From an uncultured Blautia sp. (GTDB lineage: Bacteria; Bacillota; Clostridia; Lachnospirales; Lachnospiraceae), in NCBI GenBank assembly GCA_900549015.1, contig URMH01000064.1, forward strand, positions 1 through 11,874: 11,874 bases of DNA, written 5' to 3'. Within the stretch, counting starts at the first letter, position 1, and each line of letters begins with the position of its first letter. The notes below the pieces were generated by a model that was not told the origin of the DNA, did not search any database, and worked only from the letters and a program-made list of their open reading frames with translations. Positions 1-5,881 of this stretch are shown here, piece after piece. The position numbers and the translations under genes were made by a program.

Positions 1-743
1 GAAAAAAAATTATCGCTGGTAACTGGAAAATGAACATGACACCAAGCGAAGCAGTAAAATTAGTAGAAACATTAAAACCTCTTGTAGCAAACGAAGAGGT
101 AGACGTAGTATTCTGTGTACCTGCAATTGATATTATCCCGGTTGTAGAAGCTGCAAAGGGAAGCAATATTCAGGTTGGCGCTGAGAATATGTACTTTGAA
201 GAAAAAGGTGCATATACAGGCGAAATCTCCCCGAATATGCTCACAGATGCAGGCGTAAAATACGTTGTTCTGGGACATTCCGAGAGAAGAGAATACTTTG
301 CTGAGACAGATGAGACAGTAAACAAAAAAATGCTGAAAGCATTCGAGCACGGCATTACTCCAATTATGTGCTGCGGCGAAACTCTGACACAGAGAGAGCA
401 GGGCGTGACAATGGACTTTATCCGTCAGCAGGTTAAAATCGGCTTCCAGGGCGTGACAGCTGATCAGGCAAAAACAGCAGTTATCGCTTACGAGCCAATC
501 TGGGCAATCGGAACAGGCAAAACAGCAACAACTGAGCAGGCTCAGGAAGTTTGTGCCGGAATTCGTGCCTGCATCGCTGAAATTTATGACGAGGCAACAG
601 CAGAAGCAATCCGTATCCAGTACGGCGGTTCTGTAAATGCAGGAACTGCTCCGGAGCTGTTTGCACAGAACGACATCGACGGTGGTCTTGTAGGCGGCGC
701 TTCTCTGAAAGAAGAGTTCGGAAAAATTGTAAACTATAAATAA
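1..743 (+). CDS. tpiA: Triosephosphate isomerase, 5' end cut off by the window
   Basis: Glycolytic enzyme of the cytoplasm that interconverts dihydroxyacetone phosphate and glyceraldehyde 3-phosphate. The frame is open from base 3 and reads KKIIAGNWKMN, the family's N-terminal signature, so only the first few residues (about 3-5) lie outside the window. The ATG at base 30 is internal. Catalytic residues are visible: Asn (21-23) and Lys (27-29) in GNWKMN, His (276-278) in GHSERR, and Glu (492-494) in AYEPIWAIGTGKTAT. Phosphate-binding GGSV and GGASLK lie near the C terminus. About 246 residues are visible, matching the usual length of about 250. Codon use is strongly biased to gca, aca and gta, as expected for a highly expressed gene. 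In Clostridia tpiA normally follows gap and pgk; here it ends its unit with a terminator. Identity is very secure. Confidence 0.98.
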   Translation, partial: KKIIAGNWKMNMTPSEAVKLVETLKPLVANEEVDVVFCVPAIDIIPVVEAAKGSNIQVGAENMYFEEKGAYTGEISPNMLTDAGVKYVVLGHSERREYFAETDETVNKKMLKAFEHGITPIMCCGETLTQREQGVTMDFIRQQVKIGFQGVTADQAKTAVIAYEPIWAIGTGKTATTEQAQEVCAGIRACIAEIYDEATAEAIRIQYGGSVNAGTAPELFAQNDIDGGLVGGASLKEEFGKIVNYK

Positions 744-784
744 GAATTTTCTTAAATAAGAAATTTGTGTCCAAGCGAGAGAAA

Positions 785-823
785 AGCCCGTTTTTCCGGA
801 GTGATCCGGAAAGGCGGGTTTTT
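785..823 (+). terminator. Intrinsic terminator of tpiA
   Basis: A 14-bp stem with no mismatches (two G-U pairs) has arms at 787-800 and 805-818 and a GTGA loop, followed directly by TTTTT at 819-823. It lies 43 bases after the tpiA stop. On the minus strand the same hairpin is followed by CTTTTC, so it could also back up leftward termination. Confidence 0.93.
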
Positions 824-853
824 ATGATATAGGAAATTTTAAGCGCAAAAATT

Positions 854-893
854 AAGAGCCATCAGTTTTTCTTTAAGAACTGGTGGCTCTTTT
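854..893 (-). terminator. Second hairpin, probable terminator of the minus-strand small RNA (possibly bidirectional)
   Basis: A 14-bp stem (854-867 with 878-891, one G-T wobble) encloses a 10-nt loop. Read leftward it is followed by AATTTTTG, an imperfect U-tract. Read rightward it is followed by TTTT (890-893), so it may work both ways. tpiA already has its own terminator at 785-823. The minus-strand promoter at 1145-1173 fires toward this hairpin, which makes leftward use the simplest reading. Its leftward 5' arm contains CCACCAG, also seen in the upstream repeats. Confidence 0.7.
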
Positions 894-905
894 ACTGTTC
901 GTTGT

Positions 906-927
906 CCAATGGAATATACCTTCCTTT
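906..927 (-). repeat. Degenerate repeat unit 4
   Basis: Read leftward it begins AAAGGAAGGTA, identical to the start of unit 2, but then diverges to TATTCCATTGG in place of GACCACC. It can fold as GGAA/TTCC. A short palindrome (CAAAAT-TAA-ATTTTG, 931-945) sits just before it. It is a weaker member of the array. Confidence 0.45.
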
Positions 928-973
928 CAGCAAAATTAAATTTTGGGGATTCTAAAACAACTGGAATAAAAAC

Positions 974-1003
974 TTAAGTTCTTGGTGGTCCGTACCTCTC
1001 TTT
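974..1003 (-). repeat. Direct repeat unit 3 of the small-RNA array
   Basis: Read leftward: AAAGAGAGGTACG, then GACCACCAAG, then AACTTAA. It is spaced exactly 53 bases from unit 2 and can form the same short GGT/ACC hairpin. The differences from unit 2 are scattered single bases, which suggests an old duplication kept under some constraint. Confidence 0.78.
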
Positions 1004-1026
1004 CTTAATTTAAACGATAATAAAAT

Positions 1027-1056
1027 TTACGTTTCTGGTGGTCTGTACCTTCCTTT
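1027..1056 (-). repeat. Direct repeat unit 2 of the small-RNA array
   Basis: Read leftward: AAAGGAAGGTACA, then GACCACCAG, then AAACGTAA. It matches unit 3 at 24 of 30 positions, and the match continues into a preceding TTAAG in both. A short internal hairpin, GGT-ACAG-ACC, joins the purine stretch to the CCACC core. Its tail AAACG could pair with CGTTT at 1016-1012. Confidence 0.78.
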
Positions 1057-1076
1057 CTTAAATTATAAAGATGAAA

Positions 1077-1103
1077 TTACGTTTTCGGTGGTATCACTCC
1101 TTT
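1077..1103 (-). repeat. Direct repeat unit 1 of the small-RNA array
   Basis: Read leftward it is AAAGGAGTGATACC followed by ACCGAAAACGTAA. It is two to three bases shorter than units 2 and 3 in the purine-rich half, but shares the AAAGGA start, the ACCACC core and the ACGTAA end. It can fold as GTG-ATAC-CAC. Its GGTGGT (plus strand, 1087) lies 50 bases from that of unit 2. Confidence 0.7.
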
Positions 1104-1144
1104 GAGTTTGTTGTGGTTTGTAATTCCTTTTGTTTTATGAGTAC

Positions 1145-1173
1145 ACTATAACAGATAAAACATAAAATGTCAA
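1145..1173 (-). promoter_or_regulatory. Strong minus-strand sigma-A promoter
   Basis: Read on the minus strand: TTGACA (1173-1168), a 17-nt spacer, then TATAGT (1150-1145). The -35 is a perfect consensus and the -10 differs at one position. Upstream (1174-1200) the strand is almost pure A/T with T-runs, like an UP element. The expected start is near 1138. No gene lies downstream on this strand, only the repeat region. Confidence 0.85.
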
Positions 1174-1219
1174 GTAGAAAAATGAAAATTATTAAATAAA
1201 ATTTTAAAAGAAAGAGAAA

Positions 1220-1256
1220 TATATATATTCAAAAGAATATTCTGAAAATATTAAGC
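1220..1256. promoter_or_regulatory. A/T-rich palindrome cluster between the small-RNA promoter and eno
   Basis: ATATTC-AAAA-GAATAT (1225-1240) overlaps the perfect palindrome AGAATATTCT (1234-1243), and AATATT recurs at 1247-1252. It sits between the leftward small-RNA promoter and eno, where an operator for one or both would be expected. A/T-rich DNA makes such palindromes by chance, so this is weak. I found no convincing eno promoter between 1145 and 1369. A small ATGCG-AAA-CGCAT hairpin lies at 1298-1310. Confidence 0.3.
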
Positions 1257-1369
1257 GGAAGAAGTGCTGCTAATGACAGTTTGCAGTATCCTTTTTTATG
1301 CGAAACGCATAGAATATGGAATTATGGAAAAAATGTTTTTATAAACCAGAAGTAACAGGAGGTAGAAAA

Positions 1370-2722
1370 ATGTTACGTTATCTTCCAATTCGAATGGTTC
1401 ATGCAAGACAGGTTCTCGACTCAAGAGGAAACCCTACAGTAGAGGTGGAAGTTACAGTGGGAGAAGGCGTTGTAGGAGTAAACGGATATACTGCGAGGGC
1501 GATGGTTCCCTCCGGTGCTTCAACAGGAAGATTTGAGGCAGTGGAGCTTCGTGATGGAGAAAAAGAAAAGTACGTAGGATTAAGTGTGGAAAAAGCAGTA
1601 AATAACGTAAATTGTAAATTGGCAGAAGCAATTCTGGGAGAAAATGCACTAAATCAGTCTTATATTGATTCTCTTTTGATTGAAGCGGACGGTACAGATA
1701 ATAAAAGTAATCTTGGCGCAAATGCGACTCTGGGAGTATCTATGGCAGTGGCAAGGGCAGCGGCTTCTGCTCTTCGGATTCCTCTGTATCAGTACATTGG
1801 AGGGTGTCATACAAACAGAATGCCGGTTCCAATGATGAATATTTTAAACGGCGGAAAACACGCGGACAATACGGTGGACCTGCAGGAATTTATGATCATG
1901 CCAGTAGGCGCTTCCTGCTTTTCCGACGGCATCCGTATGTGCGTGGAAATTTATCAGTTTTTAAAAATCATTCTGAAACAGAATAAGCTTTCCACGGGAG
2001 TTGGTGACGAGGGCGGATTTGCTCCGGATCTTGCTGATTCCAGAGATGTGCTTGTGATGATCACGGAGGCTGTAAAACGCGCCGGATACGAGCCCGGAAA
2101 AGACATTGCCATAGCTATTGACGCGGCGGCGAGCGAGCTTTATGACGAGGAAAGAAACGTATATTATTTCCCGGGTGAAAGCGAGATGAAGGGTTCTGAG
2201 GTTTTAAGAGACGGTAAGGAAATGATCTCTTATTATGAGCAGCTGACAGAGGAATTTCCGATCGTCTCTATTGAGGACGGTCTTCATGAGGACGACTGGG
2301 AAGGCTGGAGAGAAATGACGAAGCAGCTTGGAGAAAAAATCCAGCTTGTGGGGGACGATCTTTTTGTGACAAATAAAAAGCGTCTTCGCTGCGGAATCAA
2401 GCTTCAGGCAGGCAATGCCATTCTTATCAAGGTAAATCAGATAGGAACGCTTACAGAGGCTCTGGAAGCAGTGGAAATGGCGCAGCGGGCAGGTTATAAA
2501 ACAGTGATTTCCCATCGCTCCGGTGAGACAGAGGATTCCTTTATTGCAGATCTGGCAGTAGCTACGGGGGCAGGACAGATTAAAACAGGCGCTCCCTGCC
2601 GGTCTGACAGAAATGCAAAATATAATCAGCTTCTTCGTATTGATGAATATCTCGGCGTTCTTTCCAGATATGAAAACCCGTTCGACAGTATGAAAGAGAC
2701 AGAAGAATCTTTCGAATCTTAA
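1370..2722 (+). CDS. eno: Enolase (phosphopyruvate hydratase)
   Basis: Glycolytic enzyme of the cytoplasm that converts 2-phosphoglycerate to phosphoenolpyruvate with Mg2+. The chosen start (ATG 1370) has AGGAGG 7 bases upstream. The frame is open 18 codons further to an ATG at 1316, but that adds residues foreign to the family. The product has 450 residues, slightly above the usual 430. It opens with ARQVLDSRGNPTVEVEV and PSGASTG. Likely active-site residues are Glu173 (LQEFMIMP), Glu214 (VGDEGGF), Lys354 (ILIKVNQIGT), His382 (SHRSGETED) and Lys405 (QIKTGAPCRS). Metal ligands lie in IAIDAAASE, SIEDGLHEDDW and LVGDDLF. The VGVNGYTARAMVPSG segment and GGCHTNRMPVPMM resemble Lachnospiraceae enolases as I remember them. 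The tail after the last helix is acidic and Ser/Glu-rich. It lies near tpiA as part of a dispersed glycolytic cluster but is not in the same operon. Confidence 0.97.
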   Translation: MLRYLPIRMVHARQVLDSRGNPTVEVEVTVGEGVVGVNGYTARAMVPSGASTGRFEAVELRDGEKEKYVGLSVEKAVNNVNCKLAEAILGENALNQSYIDSLLIEADGTDNKSNLGANATLGVSMAVARAAASALRIPLYQYIGGCHTNRMPVPMMNILNGGKHADNTVDLQEFMIMPVGASCFSDGIRMCVEIYQFLKIILKQNKLSTGVGDEGGFAPDLADSRDVLVMITEAVKRAGYEPGKDIAIAIDAAASELYDEERNVYYFPGESEMKGSEVLRDGKEMISYYEQLTEEFPIVSIEDGLHEDDWEGWREMTKQLGEKIQLVGDDLFVTNKKRLRCGIKLQAGNAILIKVNQIGTLTEALEAVEMAQRAGYKTVISHRSGETEDSFIADLAVATGAGQIKTGAPCRSDRNAKYNQLLRIDEYLGVLSRYENPFDSMKETEESFES

Positions 2723-2739
2723 AAAACTGGTAAAAACAG

Positions 2740-2768
2740 TTGAAATCCGGGATTTCCTATGGTAAAAT
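2740..2768 (+). promoter_or_regulatory. Promoter of secG
   Basis: TTGAAA (2740-2745), a 17-nt spacer, then TAAAAT (2763-2768), with TG one base before the -10 (extended -10). It lies 18 bases after the eno stop. Transcription would start near 2775, leaving a short leader before the secG ribosome site. Confidence 0.8.
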
Positions 2769-2798
2769 ATCTTCTAGCTGATTAGGAGGTGTAACCGC

Positions 2799-3035
2799 GT
2801 GGAAATTTTAAAGATTGTTCTGACCGTAATTTTTGTAATAGATTGTATTGCTCTGACAGTTGTGGTACTGCTTCAGGAAGGCAAATCACAGGGTCTTGGC
2901 GCTATCGCAGGCGCAGCAGATTCTTACTGGGGTAAGAACAAAGGTCGTTCTATGGAGGGCGGTCTTGTAAAGGCAACAACTGTTATGGCAGTTTTGTTCT
3001 TTGTATTGTCAATCGTTTTAAACATGAATTTCTAG
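2799..3035 (+). CDS. secG: Preprotein translocase subunit SecG
   Basis: Small integral membrane partner of SecYE that assists SecA-driven protein export. The 78-residue product has two hydrophobic segments (about 4-25 and 58-76) separated by a polar loop. The first is followed by LLQEGKSQGLGAIAGAADSYWGKNKGRS, whose LQ-GK-GL-GA---G pattern is the SecG family signature. It starts at GTG, with AGGAGGT (2784-2790) 8 bases upstream. Length matches the family (about 75). It has its own promoter and is followed by a hairpin, then rnr and smpB. secG-rnr-smpB is a conserved Firmicutes arrangement. Confidence 0.95.
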   Translation: MEILKIVLTVIFVIDCIALTVVVLLQEGKSQGLGAIAGAADSYWGKNKGRSMEGGLVKATTVMAVLFFVLSIVLNMNF

Positions 3036-3047
3036 GAACGAAAACGG

Positions 3048-3082
3048 AAACACTCTTGTTTATGTGACAAGGGTGTTTCTTT
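3048..3082 (+). terminator. Hairpin between secG and rnr: terminator or attenuator
   Basis: A 12-bp stem (3048-3059 with 3067-3078, one G-T wobble) has a 7-nt loop and is followed by CTTTGTTT. It ends about 13 bases before the rnr ribosome site. I see no separate rnr promoter after it, so readthrough probably feeds rnr and smpB. That would make it a partial terminator setting a lower rnr level than secG. Confidence 0.7.
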
Positions 3083-3101
3083 GTTTAATAAAGGAGAAAA
3101 T

Positions 3102-5342
3102 GTGAAGAAAAAAGAACTTGAAAAAAAGAAAAAATTTATAATGGAGCTTTTAAAAGATCCAATATACCAGCCCATGCGCCTCCGCGAGATCGCTTCTCTT
3201 TTAAGACTGGATAAGGGACAGAAAAAGGAACTGTATGAGGTAATGGATTCTCTTTTAGAAGAGGGAAAGATTTCTCTTGATAAAAAGGGAAGGTATGAAA
3301 AGGCATCTAAGTCCGGGAAAAAAACCGAGAAAAAGAAGAGAGAAAAGCAGAAAAAGGAAAAACTGACAGGACGAAAGAAAAGTCGGGAAACGGACAGGAT
3401 AAAGTATGACGAAGATTCTGCTTTAGAGGGAACCTTTATCGGGCACCCGAAAGGATTTGGCTTTGTGGAAATCCCGGATCAGGAGGAAGATATTTTTATT
3501 CCGGAAGAAAAAACGGGAACAGCTCTCCATCAGGATAAAGTGCGCATTATTGTAGAAGAGAAACAGAAAGAAGGAAAACGAAAAGAGGGAACAGTGGTAA
3601 AGGTTCTGGAAAGGGGAATGCCCCAGATTGTGGGAACGTACCAGTGCAACCGGGATTTTGGCTTCGTGATCTGCGACAATCCCAAGTTTTCCAAAGATGT
3701 GTTTATTTCCAAAAAAGATTCCAATGGAGTGAAAAACGGAGATAAAGTCATTGCGGAAATTACAGACTACGGTTCCGGAAACAAAAGCCCGGAAGGAAAG
3801 ATTACAGAAATCCTGGGCAGCAGCCGTGCGCCCGGAACGGATATTCTTGCCATTGTAAAAAGCTTTGGCATTCCGGACGAATTTCCGGAACGTGTAAAGA
3901 ACCAGGCGCTTCGTGTGCCGGATCACGTTCTTGCGGCAGATATGGACGGAAGACTTGACCTTCGAAACGTGCAGATGGTCACCATAGACGGAGAAGATGC
4001 AAAAGATCTTGACGATGCGGTTTCCCTTACAAAAGAAAACGGGATTTACCATCTTGGAGTTCATATTGCAGATGTGAGCAATTATGTACAGGGAGGAAGC
4101 GCTCTCGATAAGGAGGCTTTAAAAAGAGGGACAAGCGTGTACCTTGCAGACCGTGTGATTCCCATGCTTCCGGTGGAGCTTTCCAATGGGATCTGTTCTC
4201 TGAATCAGGGAGAAGACCGTCTTGCATTAAGCTGCCTTATGGACATAGATGAGAATGGCAGAGTGGTATCTCATAAAATCGCAGAAACAGTCATCTGCGT
4301 AGACAGACGTATGAGCTACACGACTGTGAAAAATATTCTGGAACAGGAAGATGAGGAAGCAGAGAAGCGGTATGCGGACTTTGTCCCCATGTTTTTCCAG
4401 ATGAAGGAGCTTTCCGCGATCATAAGAGAAAGCCGCCATCACAGAGGTTCGATTGATTTTGAATTTCCGGAGAGCAAGATCATTTTAAACGAGGCAGGAA
4501 AAGCCATTGATGTACAGCCGTATGAGTCAAATGTGGCAACCAGGATTATTGAAGATTTTATGCTTATGGCAAATGAGACAGTGGCAAAAGAATACTGTAA
4601 AGAAGACCTTCCGTTTGTTTACCGCACTCATGAAAACCCGGATCCGGAAAAGGTGGAGAGCCTTTTGATGCTTCTTCATAATCAGGGTGTTTCCGTGCAG
4701 AAAGCAAAAGAAGAAATCTCTCCGAAAGAAATCCAGAGAATCCTTGAGGAGATAGAAGGTCTTCCAAATGAAGCACAGATTTCCAGACTTACTTTAAGAA
4801 CTATGAAACAGGCGAAGTATACCACAGAATGCAGCGGTCACTTCGGCCTTGCAGCAAAATATTACTGTCACTTTACATCTCCAATCCGAAGATACCCGGA
4901 TCTTCAGATTCACCGTATTATTAAAGACAATTTAAGAGGACGTCTTGAGAGAGAAGGGCGGACCGAGCGGTACAGAGAAATTTTGGACGAGGTGGCGCGT
5001 CAGTCAAGCGTATGCGAGAGAAGGGCAGAGGAGGCGGAAAGAGAGTCCGATAAGCTGAAAAAAGCAGAGTATATGTCTTACCATCTTGGAGAAGAATTTG
5101 AAGGAATTATTTCCGGCGTGACAGGCTGGGGCATGTATGTGGAGTTGCCCAATACAGTAGAAGGACTTGTTCATGTAAATACGCTGCGTGATGATTATTA
5201 TACTTTTGACCAGGATGCTTATGAGCTTCGCGGAGATATGACACAGAAAGTATACCGTCTGGGACAGAAGGTGCGCGTCCGTGTGGCAGATGCAGATAAA
5301 ATGCTGAAAACAGTAGATTTTGTTCTGGCGGAGGAACAATAG
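3102..5342 (+). CDS. rnr: Ribonuclease R
   Basis: Processive 3'-5' exoribonuclease that degrades structured RNA and, with tmRNA-SmpB, nonstop mRNA. The start is GTG at 3102, with AAGGAG (3091-3096) 5 bases upstream. A TTG seven codons earlier is open but lies in the hairpin tail with no ribosome site. The product has 746 residues. Order of parts: winged-helix N-terminal domain (about 5-65), a very Lys-rich linker (about 68-110), cold-shock domain 1 (about 115-170, FIGHPKGFGFVE), cold-shock domain 2 (about 183-240, YQCNRDFGFVICD), RNB catalytic domain (about 265-600) and S1 domain (about 660-745, FEGIISGVTGWGMYVEL). The catalytic motif TIDGEDAKDLDDAV carries Asp296, Asp302, Asp304 and Asp305. 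The long basic C-terminal tail of E. coli RNase R is absent; the N-terminal linker holds the basic region instead. smpB follows after 18 bases. Confidence 0.97.
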   Translation: MKKKELEKKKKFIMELLKDPIYQPMRLREIASLLRLDKGQKKELYEVMDSLLEEGKISLDKKGRYEKASKSGKKTEKKKREKQKKEKLTGRKKSRETDRIKYDEDSALEGTFIGHPKGFGFVEIPDQEEDIFIPEEKTGTALHQDKVRIIVEEKQKEGKRKEGTVVKVLERGMPQIVGTYQCNRDFGFVICDNPKFSKDVFISKKDSNGVKNGDKVIAEITDYGSGNKSPEGKITEILGSSRAPGTDILAIVKSFGIPDEFPERVKNQALRVPDHVLAADMDGRLDLRNVQMVTIDGEDAKDLDDAVSLTKENGIYHLGVHIADVSNYVQGGSALDKEALKRGTSVYLADRVIPMLPVELSNGICSLNQGEDRLALSCLMDIDENGRVVSHKIAETVICVDRRMSYTTVKNILEQEDEEAEKRYADFVPMFFQMKELSAIIRESRHHRGSIDFEFPESKIILNEAGKAIDVQPYESNVATRIIEDFMLMANETVAKEYCKEDLPFVYRTHENPDPEKVESLLMLLHNQGVSVQKAKEEISPKEIQRILEEIEGLPNEAQISRLTLRTMKQAKYTTECSGHFGLAAKYYCHFTSPIRRYPDLQIHRIIKDNLRGRLEREGRTERYREILDEVARQSSVCERRAEEAERESDKLKKAEYMSYHLGEEFEGIISGVTGWGMYVELPNTVEGLVHVNTLRDDYYTFDQDAYELRGDMTQKVYRLGQKVRVRVADADKMLKTVDFVLAEEQ

Positions 5343-5360
5343 CGTAACAGGGAGGATATT

Positions 5361-5831
5361 ATGGCAAAACAGAAGGGAATCAAATTAATTGCCAACAACA
5401 AAAAGGCATTTCACGATTATTTTATAGAAGATACGTATGAGGCGGGAATTGCGCTGGCAGGAACAGAGGTCAAATCCCTTCGTATGGGAAAATGCAGCAT
5501 TAAAGAAGGATTTATCCGTGTGGAGCATGGAGAAGTTTTTATTTACGGTATGAATATCAGTCCCTATGAAAAGGGAAATATTTTTAATAAAGACCCGCTC
5601 CGTGTAAGAAAGCTTCTTCTTCACAGATATGAGATCAACAAAATTGAGGCGAAGCTGAAAGAAAAAGGTCTCACTCTTGTACCGCTGAAGGTATATTTTA
5701 AGGACAGCCTTGTTAAGGTGGAAATCGGAGTGGCGCGTGGTAAAAAACTTTATGACAAGCGCCAGGACATTGCGAAAAAAGACCAGAGAAGAGAGGCAGA
5801 GAGAGATTTTAAGGTTAAGAATCTTTATTAA
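5361..5831 (+). CDS. smpB: SsrA-binding protein SmpB
   Basis: RNA-binding protein that loads tmRNA onto stalled ribosomes for trans-translation. At 156 residues it is of normal length. It contains the family signatures: NKKAFHDYFIEDTYEAGIALAGTEVKSLR near the start (split here as NKKAFHDYFIEDTYEAGIAL and AGTEVKSLR), FIYGMNISPYEKGN in the middle, and GVARGKKLYDKRQDIAKKD followed by the basic C-terminal tail that enters the ribosome mRNA channel. GGGAGG lies 5 bases before the ATG. It is 18 bases after rnr and very probably cotranscribed, which fits the RNase R-SmpB partnership. The ssrA RNA gene, often nearby in Firmicutes, is not in this window. Confidence 0.98.
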   Translation: MAKQKGIKLIANNKKAFHDYFIEDTYEAGIALAGTEVKSLRMGKCSIKEGFIRVEHGEVFIYGMNISPYEKGNIFNKDPLRVRKLLLHRYEINKIEAKLKEKGLTLVPLKVYFKDSLVKVEIGVARGKKLYDKRQDIAKKDQRREAERDFKVKNLY

Positions 5832-5838
5832 AAAGAAA

Positions 5839-5860
5839 GGGCGGGGTGTTTTCCCTGCCC
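5839..5860 (+). other. GC-rich hairpin between smpB and sbcD
   Basis: GGGCGGGG (5839-5846) pairs with CCCTGCCC (5853-5860) around a TGTTTT loop: 8 bp with one G-T pair. No T-run follows, so it is not a standard terminator. The sbcD ribosome site starts 9 bases later. It may stabilise or mark the 3' end of the upstream mRNA, or reduce translation of sbcD. Confidence 0.55.
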
Positions 5861-5881
5861 TGACGGATAAGGAGGAAGAAA

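Larger units (their letters stand above)
846..1138 (-). ncRNA. Predicted repeat-bearing small RNA, about 290 nt, unknown family
   Basis: This is inferred from signals, not from a recognised family. A sigma-A promoter on the minus strand (1145-1173) would start RNA near 1138, and the hairpin at 854-891 would end it near 846. Between them no frame has a credible start codon behind a ribosome site. The predicted RNA carries three clear copies, plus two degraded ones, of a motif made of a purine stretch like AAAGGAAGG followed by GACCACC and then a GAAACGTAA-like tail. It is divergent from eno and convergent with tpiA. The CCACC elements could pair with GGTGG-containing targets, and the GGA-rich stretches could bind a protein such as CsrA; both are speculation. 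An array of DNA-binding sites is an alternative reading. I do not recognise it as 6S RNA, tmRNA, a T-box or a known riboswitch. Confidence 0.6.

Noticed and set aside
676..684. Possible tpiA target of the small RNA: GGTGGTCT in the coding region is complementary to the CCACC core
   Set aside because: The bases encode the conserved Gly-Gly-Leu of the phosphate-binding region, and an 8-base match can arise by chance.
974..1103. Short peptide coded by each repeat: in one frame all three units end Pro-Pro-x-Thr-stop
   Set aside because: Upstream stops (TAA or TAG) bound these frames, and none has an ATG, GTG or TTG at a usable distance from the purine stretch. The shared ending is explained by nucleotide-level repeat identity.
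880..1103. CRISPR array
   Set aside because: Only three good units that differ from each other, with spacers of about 20-23 bases that are A/T-rich and partly self-similar, and no cas genes nearby.
1037..1110. T-box riboswitch suggested by GGTGGTATCACTCC on the plus strand
   Set aside because: There is no T-box core (GGGTGG-ACCGCG), no Stem I signature and no following terminator before eno. The same GGTGG recurs in a tandem array, and the strong promoter lies on the other strand.
1316..1369. Longer eno start at ATG 1316
   Set aside because: No ribosome site there; the added residues do not resemble enolase, while ATG 1370 has AGGAGG at ideal spacing.
3423..4064. 213-codon open frame on the minus strand inside rnr
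   Set aside because: It is a shadow of the rnr codon pattern: it lies antisense to the cold-shock and RNB domains and has no recognisable motifs.
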